A stretch of DNA of 64,000 nt from contig CAZKVC010000006.1 in NCBI GenBank assembly GCA_964556115.1, positions 1 to 64,000 on the forward strand, written 5' to 3'. This stretch comes from Parvularcula sp964556115 (GTDB taxonomy: Bacteria > Pseudomonadota > Alphaproteobacteria > Caulobacterales > Parvularculaceae). The position numbers were made by a program, and so were the translations under genes. The stretch's first letter is position 1. Each line of letters opens with the position of its first letter. Below, piece after piece: positions 1 to 7,744 of this stretch. The notes below the pieces were generated by a model. That model saw only the letters and a program-made list of their open reading frames with translations. It was not told the origin of the DNA and did not search any database.

Positions 1-6
1 AGAAAA

Positions 7-83
7 TGGTCGGAGTGGCCGGATTCGAACCGACGACCCCTTCACCCCCAGTAAAGTGCGCTACCAGGCTGCGCTACACTCCG
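7..83 (-). tRNA. tRNA-Pro(GGG)
   Basis: Read on the minus strand this folds as a full cloverleaf: a 7-bp acceptor stem (CGGAGTG/CACTCCG), a GCGC/GCGC D stem, an anticodon stem CTTTA/TGAAG, and the loop CTGGGGG giving anticodon GGG. The T loop is TTCGAAT. The discriminator A and the 3' CCA are encoded (positions 10 down to 7). Confidence 0.95.
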
Positions 84-171
84 ACCGACCGCCCTTACCG
101 GGCGGGAGAGGCGCAATAACACCAGCCTCCGCGAACGGCAAGGGTTTAGGAAGCACAGGGCCCCCTTCTTC

Positions 172-1377
172 CTAGAGGCCGGGTTTATAGAGCCGGACAG
201 GGCGGTCTGAACCGCATTCGGGACCAGCAGCGGTCACCTGAACGCGGTAGACCTCACGCTGTCCATCGCGAAAGCGCATGCATGCCGTGCCGAGGTCGGC
301 ATATTGGCTGCTTTGCGTTTCAGGCAGCTTGGTTCGTAGGGTGAGGACCGTGCCGCTTGGGATGGCGGGCTGCTCAATCACCGTATGCCGATCGACCGTA
401 TTCGGGACATAGCGGGTCGTCCGGATTCGATCACGGGCAGGTGCGGCGCGGCGGTTGTCTGAGTCGACCACGATGACAGCCTTGCCTTCCTGGGCATAGG
501 TTCCGGCGCGTCCTGCCGGGTCGTCACCGATATAGATCACCACCGGCGCACTGTTCGTATGCGAACTGCGGATGGGCGGGTTGAGCGGCGCCGGGTCGCG
601 ACGCTCCGCATAGTAAGGCGTATCAACGTTTGCCGGAAGAATGACGCGGTCGCCGGGCCTCAGGCTGCTGGGATTGAGATGGCGGTTGAGCCGGGCCAGA
701 CGTGCTGTGGAAACCCCGTAGATATTGGCGATCTCGCTCATCGTGTCGCCGCGGCGGACGATATAGACGTCACCTCCGGCCGGGGCAGGCGCCTGTGTCC
801 GATAGTCCGTGTAAACCGGCTGGCGGGGAATAGAGGCGAAGCGGGTGCCGTCATAGACATTCCCCCGAACGGCCGGGACGGTCAGTGTTTGGCCGACGCG
901 GAGGTTGTGCGGGTTGCGGACGTTGTTTGCCTGCATCAGGGCCAGGACGGTGGTGTCGCAATATTCAGCGATGTCGCTCAAGGTTTCGCCATAACCGACA
1001 CGGACGACGGATTCGCATTGCCCATCCATCTGCTCGGCGTAGCTCTCGCTGTACTGACGATGTGCTGCGCGAGCGGCGTCGATGCCATAGCTGTTCGTCG
1101 CGGCGGCTGCTACCGGCGTATATCCGGGCGTCGTCCGCGGTCCGTCAAGAACAGGGTTCGAAGCCGTGCGTGCGCCGTAGCGGTCATAGGCACCGCCGTA
1201 GGGATCGTAGTTCCTGACGGTCCCAGTGGTTGCGGGAACGGTGCCGACGGTGGTGACGATTGGCACGACCGGTTCATCATCGGCATAGTTGAGGGGGCCG
1301 TTCGCGCAAGCGCCGAGAAGTGCTGTCGCGGAGATCGCTGTAAGTGCGGAATGTTGGTCTAATAGAGTTTTCATCAT
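172..1377 (-). CDS. LysM-domain lipoprotein
   Basis: A 401-residue exported protein. The N-terminus is a lipoprotein signal with a lipobox ending LLGAC (Cys24). Two LysM peptidoglycan-binding modules follow at about residues 125-168 (GETLSDIAEYCDTT) and 204-248 (GDTMSEIANIYGVS). The C-terminal ~150 residues have no recognised domain; I see no peptidase M23 motif, so it is not a complete NlpD/EnvC-type activator. It probably binds murein from the outer membrane. The start is one of two adjacent ATGs, with no strong Shine-Dalgarno. The gene is transcribed away from the plsX-merR operon. Confidence 0.8.
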   Translation of the reverse strand: MMKTLLDQHSALTAISATALLGACANGPLNYADDEPVVPIVTTVGTVPATTGTVRNYDPYGGAYDRYGARTASNPVLDGPRTTPGYTPVAAAATNSYGIDAARAAHRQYSESYAEQMDGQCESVVRVGYGETLSDIAEYCDTTVLALMQANNVRNPHNLRVGQTLTVPAVRGNVYDGTRFASIPRQPVYTDYRTQAPAPAGGDVYIVRRGDTMSEIANIYGVSTARLARLNRHLNPSSLRPGDRVILPANVDTPYYAERRDPAPLNPPIRSSHTNSAPVVIYIGDDPAGRAGTYAQEGKAVIVVDSDNRRAAPARDRIRTTRYVPNTVDRHTVIEQPAIPSGTVLTLRTKLPETQSSQYADLGTACMRFRDGQREVYRVQVTAAGPECGSDRPVRLYKPGL

Positions 1378-1491
1378 GGCAAAGCGTTCACGTTGTTATA
1401 GTTCCACCAACAGGAACCATGCTTCGTCCGTTCCGCCCGTACGCACACGTTTGCTTGTGCTAGGTGCGGGAGGTTTTATTTCAGCAATGGT

Positions 1492-1884
1492 TCAGGAAAG
1501 AAGAGACTGGAGCCGTGCCTTCAGGCCCGCCGCATCCTTCTTGATGCCGCCAAGCTCTGCCATCAGCATCGCCGCCGCATCATTCGGTGCGCCTGCTGAC
1601 GAAGGCGCGATATCGCCGCGACCTATCGCCACCACGTGGTCGGCGCCGTCTTGGCGCAGGATCTTCTGAACGCCCTTGGTCGTGTAGCGCTCTTCGTGGA
1701 GGAGCCGCTTGATCCCGCGCAGAAGGTCGATGTCCTGGGCGCGGTAGAGGCGACGGCCGCCTGCGCGTCGCATGGGACGCACCGCCGAGAAGACCTCTTC
1801 CCAATGCCGCAGAACATGCTGTGCGACACCGATCTCCCCGGACGCTTCGGAGATCGTGCGAAAGGCCGTCGGTTCCTTCTTCAC
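1492..1884 (-). CDS. MerR-family transcriptional regulator
   Basis: A 130-residue protein with an N-terminal winged-helix MerR domain (FRTISEASGEIGVAQHVLRH, then GGRRLYRAQDIDLLRGIKRL at about 43-62) and a short C-terminal region. It belongs to the MerR paralogue that in many alphaproteobacteria follows ihfA in the plsX-fabH-ihfA cluster; its effector is unknown. It has no cysteine cluster suggesting metal sensing. The assigned start is GTG. It lies 11 bp downstream of ihfA and is probably the last gene of that operon. Confidence 0.85.
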   Translation of the reverse strand: MKKEPTAFRTISEASGEIGVAQHVLRHWEEVFSAVRPMRRAGGRRLYRAQDIDLLRGIKRLLHEERYTTKGVQKILRQDGADHVVAIGRGDIAPSSAGAPNDAAAMLMAELGGIKKDAAGLKARLQSLLS

Positions 1885-1895
1885 GCGGTTGACGC

Positions 1896-2204
1896 TCAGT
1901 TGGTTTCCCCGCGCATGGCCGTATTGATCCGGTCCTTGAGGACGTGGCTCGCACGGAAGCTCAGGACCCGGCGCGGTGTGATAGGGACCTCTTCGCCGGT
2001 CTTGGGGTTACGGCCAATCCGCTCATTTTTCGAGCGGATCTGGAAGGTTCCGAAGGAACTCAGCTTCACGGTTTCGCCGTCTTCGAGATGCTGGGCGATG
2101 TGCTCGAGCACCGTTTCGACGAAACTCGCCGACTCCGAGCGGGATAATCCGACATGCCGATGAACGGCATCGGTGAGATCGGCTCTAGTGCGAGTGCGGG
2201 ACAT
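1896..2204 (-). CDS. ihfA: integration host factor subunit alpha
   Basis: A 102-residue HU/IHF-family protein from the ATG at 2204 (MSRTRTRADLTDAVHRHVGL); an in-frame ATG at 2228 would add eight atypical residues. It has the DNA-bending arm signature (GRNPKTGEEVPI) and the family's KLSSFGTF strand. IHF is a heterodimer that bends DNA at specific sites; the beta subunit is not in this window. It sits between fabH (about 60 bp upstream) and merR, the usual alphaproteobacterial order. Confidence 0.93.
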   Translation of the reverse strand: MSRTRTRADLTDAVHRHVGLSRSESASFVETVLEHIAQHLEDGETVKLSSFGTFQIRSKNERIGRNPKTGEEVPITPRRVLSFRASHVLKDRINTAMRGETN

Positions 2205-2265
2205 TGGCGGCATCCAAATGAGCGGCAACTTAGGTTAATATCACAAAAGCAGCAGTTCCACAAAT

Positions 2266-3225
2266 TTACGTACGGAGCAGCACGGCGCCCCAGGTCAAGC
2301 CGCCTCCCATTCCTTCGAGCATCACGTAAGAGTCCTCGCCGATGCGGCCATCGCGCCATGCCGTATCGAAGGCCAGCGGGATCGAAGCGGCTGAAGTATT
2401 CGCGTGACCCGCGACGGTCGAGACGACCCGGCTCTCGTCCAGCTTCAGCTTCCGCGCCACACCGTGCAGAATGCGCTGATTGGCCTGGTGGGGCACGAAC
2501 CAGTCAATATCGCTGACCGCAATGCCAGCCTTCTCCGCGCAAAGCTCGATGGCCTGGCTGATTCGGGAAACGGCTTCCTTGAAGACCTTCGGTCCATCCA
2601 TCCGAAGATGACCGACCGTGCCGGTCGTCGAAGGTCCCCCGTCGACATAGAGAATATGCGAGAGCGAGCCGTCACTACGCATGACCGAGCTTATGATTCC
2701 GCGGTCCTCGGTCTCTTCCGCTTCGAGGACGAAAGCACCCGCGCCGTCGCCGAAGAGAACGCAAGTGCGTCGGTCTTCCCAGTCCACGATGCGGCTGAAG
2801 GTTTCGGCGCCGATCACCAGAGCCCGGCGATGCTGCCCGGTTTCGAGCAGGCTGGAGGCGACAGAGAGAGCGTAGAGAAAGCCAGAACAGACGGCGGCTA
2901 TATCGAAAGCCGCGCCACCCTTGATGCCGAGCTCGCGCTGCACCAGCGCAGCGCTGGCCGGGAAGGTGTTGTCCGGCGTTGCGGTGGCGAGCACGATCAA
3001 GTCGATATCCGCGGCCTCAAAACCGGCATCTTGGAGCGCCCGGCGTGCGGCTACGGTTCCCAGGCTGACTGTCGTTTCGTCAGGGGAAGCGATATGCCGC
3101 CTCTTGATACCCGTCCGTTCGCGGATCCATTCGTCGGAGGTATCGACCCGTTCGGCCAGGTCATCATTCGTGACGACGTTTTCCGGAAGGACGCTGCCGA
3201 CACCTCTGAGAACTGCCTTCATCAT
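2266..3225 (-). CDS. fabH: 3-oxoacyl-ACP synthase III (KASIII)
   Basis: A 319-residue thiolase-fold enzyme that condenses an acyl-CoA primer, usually acetyl-CoA, with malonyl-ACP to start fatty acid synthesis in the cytosol. The catalytic Cys113 lies in AAVCSGF, the His in VPHQANQR and the Asn in HANTSAAS, giving the complete KASIII triad. The GMGGGLTWGAVLLR C-terminus is typical. The start ATG overlaps the plsX stop (ATGATGA), so translation is probably coupled. Confidence 0.96.
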   Translation of the reverse strand: MMKAVLRGVGSVLPENVVTNDDLAERVDTSDEWIRERTGIKRRHIASPDETTVSLGTVAARRALQDAGFEAADIDLIVLATATPDNTFPASAALVQRELGIKGGAAFDIAAVCSGFLYALSVASSLLETGQHRRALVIGAETFSRIVDWEDRRTCVLFGDGAGAFVLEAEETEDRGIISSVMRSDGSLSHILYVDGGPSTTGTVGHLRMDGPKVFKEAVSRISQAIELCAEKAGIAVSDIDWFVPHQANQRILHGVARKLKLDESRVVSTVAGHANTSAASIPLAFDTAWRDGRIGEDSYVMLEGMGGGLTWGAVLLRT

Positions 3226-4298
3226 TCCGCCGCCGTCGGAACGTCTTCGATTTCCACCGTCTTGGCCCGTTCGTTCACCGTCCTCACGGTACGGCGAATG
3301 TCATCGACGAAGGGGTGGGCGGCGAGTTCCTCAGTCATCATCAGTGCGGATTTCACACCTGCCGCATCCGACCCGCCATGGCTTTTCACCACGAGGCCAT
3401 CAAGACCGAGAAGCGGTGCGCCGTTCACGGAGGAGGGATCCATCCGTGCCTTGAGCTTCTTGAGGGATGGCATCATCAGCGCCGCGCCGGCCTTGGACAT
3501 GAGGTTGGCGGTCAGGGCCTCCTTGACCCAGCTGCCGATCATGCGGGCGGTGCCTTCAGCGGTCTTCAGCGCGATGTTGCCGGTGAAACCGTCCGTCACC
3601 ACCACATCGACGTCGCCGCCGGAGATATCGTCACCTTCGACAAAGCCGATGAAGTCCATGTCCGGATCGGCCTCGCGCAGGATGACTGCGGCGTTGCGGA
3701 TGAGGGTGTGCCCCTTGAGGTCTTCCTCGCCGACATTCAGGAGCCCGACCCGGGGCCGCTTCTTGCCGTAGAGCGAGCGGTAATAAGCTTCGCCCATGAT
3801 CGCGAACTGGACGAGCTGCTGAGGGTCGGATTCGACATTCGCGCCGACGTCCAGGACCACGGCGTTGCCGCCAAGACCCGGCCAGAGGCAGGAGGCCGCG
3901 GGTCGGTCGACGCCCTCAATCATCTTGAGGCGCATCCGCGCGATGGCCATCAAGGCGCCGGTGTTGCCGCAGGAAACGACGCCCGCCGCCTCGCCGCTCT
4001 TCACCGCCTCGATCGCCGCCCACATCGAGCTGTCCTTGCTTCGGCGAAGAGCCTTGGCGGGCTTGTCGTCCATCTCGACGACGCCCTCTGTGTGCTGAAT
4101 ACTGACCTGTTCCGCCGAAAGATCCGCGGCCTTGACCGCGGGCGCCAGAAGCTCTTCCTTGCCCACGAGACGCAGCTTGGAACGCAAGCCTGCCTGTATG
4201 GCGAGGCCGCAGCCCTTCACGATTTCTTCTGGGCCTTTGTCGCCGCCCATGGCATCGACGGCCAAAGTGAGGGCCTGCCGGTCGAGTTCGGTTGCCAT
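3222..4298 (-). CDS. plsX: phosphate acyltransferase PlsX
   Basis: A 358-residue enzyme converting acyl-ACP to acyl-phosphate, the donor used by PlsY (also encoded here, at 58026-58634). The family signatures are visible: AVDAMGGDKGP near the N-terminus, SCGNTGALMA and VVTDGFTGNIALKTAEG in the C-terminal half. It is preceded by GGAGAG at a workable distance and is the first gene of the leftward plsX-fabH-ihfA-merR cluster. The rpmF or yceD genes often found upstream in other alphaproteobacteria are absent here. Confidence 0.96.
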   Translation of the reverse strand: MATELDRQALTLAVDAMGGDKGPEEIVKGCGLAIQAGLRSKLRLVGKEELLAPAVKAADLSAEQVSIQHTEGVVEMDDKPAKALRRSKDSSMWAAIEAVKSGEAAGVVSCGNTGALMAIARMRLKMIEGVDRPAASCLWPGLGGNAVVLDVGANVESDPQQLVQFAIMGEAYYRSLYGKKRPRVGLLNVGEEDLKGHTLIRNAAVILREADPDMDFIGFVEGDDISGGDVDVVVTDGFTGNIALKTAEGTARMIGSWVKEALTANLMSKAGAALMMPSLKKLKARMDPSSVNGAPLLGLDGLVVKSHGGSDAAGVKSALMMTEELAAHPFVDDIRRTVRTVNERAKTVEIEDVPTAAE

Positions 4299-4334
4299 AG
4301 AGAGGCTCTCCGTCCTTAAACTGATTGACTGGGT

Positions 4335-5531
4335 TCAGGGGAGAATGGCGTCGTCGGCCATCTTCGCCGATTTGAGCCACCATTCCTGATCGAAGCCCTG
4401 GATCTCGAGGTTGGCGACGAACTGCTTGGCGCCGGCCTCCCAGGAAAATTTGAGCGCATGCTGTCGGCAGGCTTCAGGATCGCGTCTGGCCAGGGCAGTT
4501 TCGATCGCCACCTTCAGATCCTCGTCCATGCAGCCGCATCCTTCCGGCGCATCACCGAGAATTTCCAGCGGTCCGCGTACCGGATACGCGGCCACGGGAA
4601 CGCCGCTGGCGAGGGCCTCGACATTGACCAGGCCAAAGGTGTCGGTCCGTGACGGGAAGACAAAGACGTCCGACGCGGCGAAGCGCTTGACCAGCTCCTC
4701 GCCGAAATGGGTCCCGGCCCAGTGGACGTTCTTCTTGTACTTCGCCTTCAGCTCCGCTTCCTGCGGGCCATGGCCGACCATCACCTTGGTGCCGGGCAGG
4801 TCGAGCTTCAGGAAATCCTCGAGCGACTTCTCGACCGCGAAGCGTCCCACATAGGTCATGATCGGACGGGGCAGACCCTCGAAGACATCGGTCTCCATGG
4901 GACGGAAAAGCTCCGTATCCACACCGCGTGCCCAGAGCTTCATGTTCCTGAAGCCCTTTTCCTCGAGCTCCTCGACGAGGCCGGGGGTGGCGACCATCAT
5001 GGTCTCGGCATCGTTGTGGAAGTCACGCAGCATCGCGTAGCCCCAGTCGATGGGGAAGCGGATGCGGTCATGGGCGTATTCGGGGAAACGGGTGTGAAAA
5101 CTGGTGGTGTAAGGGAATTTCCGCCGCTTGCAGAAGCGCCGGGTTGCCCGCCCGATCGGACCTTCGGTCGCAATATGAATGGCGTCGGGCTGGAACGTGT
5201 TGATCATCGACGCGACTTTCCGGTTCGGAAAGAGCGACAGCCGGATCTCCGAATAGCTCGGCATCGGCATCGAGTGGAAGTCCTGCGGCGTGATGTAGAG
5301 GACCTCGTTGCCGAACTTGGTGAGGATCTTGCCCAGCGTGTCGAGCGTGGTGACGACGCCGTTGAGCTGGGGTTTCCAGGCATCGGTGGCGATCACGATT
5401 TTCAGGCCGCTCGTCGAGTTTGGCATCTGAAAGCGCTGGCGCGGCTGCGTCATCTTGCGGACGCGCCCTCCAATTCCTTTCAGGCGGCCTTTTTCACCGG
5501 TGGCGTCGTCGCTGGGGGAGTTCGTATCCAT
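4335..5531 (-). CDS. glycosyltransferase family 4 (GT-B)
   Basis: A 398-residue GT-B enzyme. The N-terminal domain begins after a ~40-residue basic leader with IVIATDAWKPQLNGVVTTL, the form seen in mannosyl- and glycolipid-type GT4 enzymes. The C-terminal domain has the nucleotide-sugar EX7E region (SRTDTFGLVNVEALASGVPV). It has no signal peptide and probably works at the inner membrane face, perhaps on diacylglycerol or phosphatidylinositol-like acceptors, but donor and acceptor cannot be told. Internal ATGs (residues 27, 36) could be the true start. It ends 36 bp upstream of plsX on the same strand. Confidence 0.85.
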   Translation of the reverse strand: MDTNSPSDDATGEKGRLKGIGGRVRKMTQPRQRFQMPNSTSGLKIVIATDAWKPQLNGVVTTLDTLGKILTKFGNEVLYITPQDFHSMPMPSYSEIRLSLFPNRKVASMINTFQPDAIHIATEGPIGRATRRFCKRRKFPYTTSFHTRFPEYAHDRIRFPIDWGYAMLRDFHNDAETMMVATPGLVEELEEKGFRNMKLWARGVDTELFRPMETDVFEGLPRPIMTYVGRFAVEKSLEDFLKLDLPGTKVMVGHGPQEAELKAKYKKNVHWAGTHFGEELVKRFAASDVFVFPSRTDTFGLVNVEALASGVPVAAYPVRGPLEILGDAPEGCGCMDEDLKVAIETALARRDPEACRQHALKFSWEAGAKQFVANLEIQGFDQEWWLKSAKMADDAILP

Positions 5532-5649
5532 AAAGGCGAAATAGACCGCGCCGGGCCCTGAGTCACCTCAGGATCGCGAGCCTGTCATGCTGTATCGATG
5601 GACTTTCTGAGAAGTTCCGTGCTTGGCATTGTGCGGCGCAAAAAAATTC

Positions 5650-5678
5650 TTGCCAAATCCATGCTGCACTGCCATAAA
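5650..5678 (+). promoter_or_regulatory. candidate sigma70 promoter of the 5684-5763 sRNA
   Basis: TTGCCA at 5650-5655 (5 of 6 to TTGACA), a 17-nt spacer, then CATAAA at 5673-5678 (4 of 6 to TATAAT). The spacer holds TGCTGCACTGC, a TGC-rich word. Predicted transcription would start about 7 nt downstream, just at the first hairpin of the predicted RNA. This is inference from sequence only. Confidence 0.45.
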
Positions 5679-5703
5679 AGAAAAGTCGGCTTTGCGCCGA
5701 CTT
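5673..5703 (-). terminator. intrinsic terminator, leftward
   Basis: A perfect 8-bp stem AAGTCGGC/GCCGACTT (5683-5690 and 5696-5703) with a 5-nt loop. Read leftward the stem is followed by TTTTCTTTTATG. It lies about 125 bp beyond the stop of the leftward N-formylglutamate amidohydrolase gene and is its likely terminator. The same stem is the first hairpin of the rightward sRNA candidate. Confidence 0.65.
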
Positions 5704-5763
5704 CGCCCTTTCCGGGCGTTTCCTCCCTTAGACTGGTCGCGGCTTTGCCGCGGCCATTTTTTT
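5684..5763 (+). ncRNA. predicted small RNA with anti-Shine-Dalgarno loop
   Basis: No convincing gene fills 5532-5828. Within it, a compact three-hairpin RNA can be read: stem 1 at 5683-5703 (8 bp), stem 2 at 5704-5718 (CGCCC/GGGCG), a single-stranded stretch 5719-5734 with TTTCCTCCCTT, then a 9-bp terminator stem (5735-5755) with a T7 tail. The unpaired CCUCCC is complementary to Shine-Dalgarno sequences, as in several alphaproteobacterial trans-acting sRNA families with CCUCCUCCC motifs. A promoter-like pair sits just upstream. Function and targets are unknown. Confidence 0.55.
5735..5763 (+). terminator. intrinsic terminator of the predicted sRNA
   Basis: A 9-bp stem GGTCGCGGC/GCCGCGGCC (one T-G wobble) with loop TTT, followed by ATTTTTTT. 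It is one of the strongest intrinsic terminators in the window. The nearest upstream and downstream protein genes both run leftward, so it must end a separate rightward transcript. Confidence 0.85.
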
Positions 5764-5828
5764 GCGTTCCTTTCCAGAAAACCGGAACCACCGCAAGCGT
5801 TTTCATTCAGCCAAACTGAGCGAATGAG

Positions 5829-6701
5829 TTACTCGGCAGCCAGTGCCCCCGGCGCGGTCTGCATGAGGACCCGGTCGATGACCTGCTCCAGGCGTTGGGC
5901 GAAGGCCGGGAAGAGGGGGCTACGCGCAACCCGACGCTCATCGAGATAGAGCCGCCTGTTGATTTCGATCTGCAGCACGCCCACCCCGGCTTCGGGGCGG
6001 CCGTAATGCTGGGCGACATAACCCCCGGCATAGGGCTGGTTGCGCTCTACCGAGAACCCTTCGGCCTCGAACGCAGCGGCCCAGCTTTCCGCGTCTTCCT
6101 GTTGACAGGCACCGCCAAAAAGATCGCCGAGGACGATATCGGCCAGCGCGCCGTTGTGCCCCGCGCCCGACGGCATGGAGTGCCAGTCCACAAGCAGCAC
6201 CTGACCGAAACGGCGGCGTCCCTCGTCAAGAAGGCCCGCCAGTGAATTATGATAAGGCTGGAAGCAGTTCTTCAGCCTGGCCTTCGCCTCTGCCGCGGGC
6301 AGGCGGTTGGCGTAGATCGGCCTTCCATCCGCCGCGAGCTTCGGGATTACGCCGAACCCGGCGACCACACGGCTCGATCGGGGCTGATCGGCGCCTTCGA
6401 CCGAACCATGAAAGAGCACCGGGTCGATCTCTGCAGGCGAGCGGTTCACATCGACGAAGAGACGGGGGAAGTCCGCCTTTACCACCGGAACAAGATCGCT
6501 GGCGAGGCCCGGGATCAGTTGATCCACATAGGCATCTTCGGATCGCCGGAGGGTTTCGAGCGGCAAGGGAGAAAGCGACAGAAGCTTGCGCGGATAGGCC
6601 CGCCCGGCGTGAGGACATCCGAACACGAACGGATGCTGCCACCGTACCGGTTTCCGGACGTCGTGCCCCGGATAATGATCCTTGACGATACGGGCGACCA
6701 T
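5829..6701 (-). CDS. N-formylglutamate amidohydrolase family protein
   Basis: About 290 residues from the ATG at 6701 (an in-frame ATG at 6764 would extend it). The FGA-hydrolase features are a conserved PFVFGCPHAGRAYP near the N-terminus, DVNRSPAEIDP in the middle, and LVDWHSMPSG followed by DIVLGDLFG in the C-terminal half. The family hydrolyses N-formylglutamate in histidine breakdown, or related acyl amino acids. There are no hut genes around it, so the substrate is open. A leftward terminator lies ~125 bp downstream. Confidence 0.85.
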   Translation of the reverse strand: MVARIVKDHYPGHDVRKPVRWQHPFVFGCPHAGRAYPRKLLSLSPLPLETLRRSEDAYVDQLIPGLASDLVPVVKADFPRLFVDVNRSPAEIDPVLFHGSVEGADQPRSSRVVAGFGVIPKLAADGRPIYANRLPAAEAKARLKNCFQPYHNSLAGLLDEGRRRFGQVLLVDWHSMPSGAGHNGALADIVLGDLFGGACQQEDAESWAAAFEAEGFSVERNQPYAGGYVAQHYGRPEAGVGVLQIEINRRLYLDERRVARSPLFPAFAQRLEQVIDRVLMQTAPGALAAE

Positions 6702-6816
6702 ACCACTCTGCCGTTCTTCGGGTTTCAGGGTATCAGAGATAACCGATCCGAGAACCCCTCCCATGGCGCTTTCGTGACAGTTTTTGGAGATGCGGCTTCA
6801 AAAGCTTCACCACGCC

Positions 6817-6831
6817 TTAAGACGCGGCTAA
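6817..6831 (+). promoter_or_regulatory. candidate CtrA box upstream of cpdR
   Basis: TTAA-N7-CTAA, one mismatch from the CtrA consensus TTAA-N7-TTAA, 39 bp upstream of the cpdR start. CtrA is the master cell-cycle regulator of alphaproteobacteria and CpdR controls its proteolysis, so the location makes sense. The match alone is weak evidence. Confidence 0.4.
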
Positions 6832-6832
6832 T

Positions 6833-6846
6833 ATCGTTCGAACGAT
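6833..6846. repeat. 14-bp perfect palindrome upstream of cpdR
   Basis: ATCGTTCGAACGAT, a perfect palindrome ending 23 bp before the cpdR ATG and adjoining the CtrA-box-like element. It is large enough to be an operator for a dimeric regulator. No protein can be assigned. Confidence 0.45.
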
Positions 6847-6869
6847 CAACTCTGAGAAGGATTTTGACG

Positions 6870-7229
6870 ATGGCCGCTATTCTCCTGGCCGAGGACGATT
6901 CATCGATGCGCGCCTTCCTGAAAAGGGCGCTCGAGCGGGCCGGCCATGTGGTGGTCGATGCGGGCCAGGGAGACGAGGCGCTCTCCGAGCTGCAGCTGCG
7001 CGAGTTCGATCTTCTGCTCACCGACATCGTCATGCCCGTCATGGACGGCATCGAGCTGGCGCGCCGCGCGGCCGATATCGATCCCGCCATGAAGATCATG
7101 TTCATCACAGGTTTCGCCGCGGTGGCCCTCAACCCGGCCAACAAGACTCCGCAAGATGCCAAGGTCCTTTCCAAGCCTTTCCACCTTCGCGATCTCGTCG
7201 ATGAGGTCGACAGGCTGATCGCGGCCTGA
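6870..7229 (+). CDS. cpdR: single-domain response regulator CpdR
   Basis: A 119-residue receiver domain with no output domain. The acidic pocket is LLAEDDSS, the phospho-acceptor is Asp52 in LLTDIVMPVMDG, and the conserved Lys is in VLSKPFHLRDL (about 102). It closely resembles CpdR, which when unphosphorylated takes ClpXP to the pole and primes degradation of substrates, PopA/RcdA and CtrA among them, downstream of the CckA-ChpT phosphorelay. The ATG at 6870 is used because the frame upstream has no conserved sequence. It is monocistronic with a terminator 34 bp downstream. Confidence 0.9.
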   Translation: MAAILLAEDDSSMRAFLKRALERAGHVVVDAGQGDEALSELQLREFDLLLTDIVMPVMDGIELARRAADIDPAMKIMFITGFAAVALNPANKTPQDAKVLSKPFHLRDLVDEVDRLIAA

Positions 7230-7262
7230 CCCGCGGACCTTTCCTTTTCGTCAAAAAACCGC

Positions 7263-7287
7263 GGCGCCGTTCTTGAACGGCGCCTTT
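7263..7287 (+). terminator. intrinsic terminator after cpdR
   Basis: A 9-bp perfect stem GGCGCCGTT/AACGGCGCC with a CTTG loop followed by TTT. An A6 stretch just upstream (TCAAAAAACC) gives it possible function in the other direction too. Confidence 0.8.
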
Positions 7288-7331
7288 CGCGTTCTTATCG
7301 TATAACGGTAAGAAAGAGAGGGCTTCCTGCC

Positions 7332-7532
7332 ATGAAAAACATACTCGTTCCGACCGCCGCATTGTTCGCGGCGGCAGGTCTCAGCGGCTGCGTGATCGAC
7401 GCGGGCAGTGATAGCTGGGATGAAAGCTATGACTTGCGCGAACGCACCAAGCTCGCCGTCGAAGCATGCGGCGAAGGCAATGTCGCCGAGGTGACGTCCA
7501 AGGGCTTCTCCTGCAAGAACGAGGGCCGCTGA
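7332..7532 (+). CDS. small lipoprotein, unknown function
   Basis: A 66-residue protein with a clear lipoprotein signal: MKNILVPTAALFAAAGLSGC, lipobox LSGC. The mature part is short, polar and acidic with two further cysteines (VEACGEG, FSCKN) that could form a disulfide. It is preceded by GAGAGGGC and stands alone between the cpdR terminator and a tRNA. I recognise no family. Confidence 0.7.
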   Translation: MKNILVPTAALFAAAGLSGCVIDAGSDSWDESYDLRERTKLAVEACGEGNVAEVTSKGFSCKNEGR

Positions 7533-7594
7533 CCCGGACCGACTTCGCGCTTGCGGGTTCGAGGCGACATCGCTAAGGCCCGCGGCTCTGAGTT

Positions 7595-7669
<75 letters not shown>

Positions 7670-7744
7670 TTTTTGATCTTGCGGCATGCAGGCCTGCATC
7701 CGGTCCGTCTTGCCAACTTACCCCGCGCAAGGCATCCCGTTCCG

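Noticed and set aside
5585..5819. Short 73-codon frames on both strands in the 5532-5828 gap
   Set aside because: No family, poor start context, and they overlay RNA hairpins; a non-coding RNA explains the region better.
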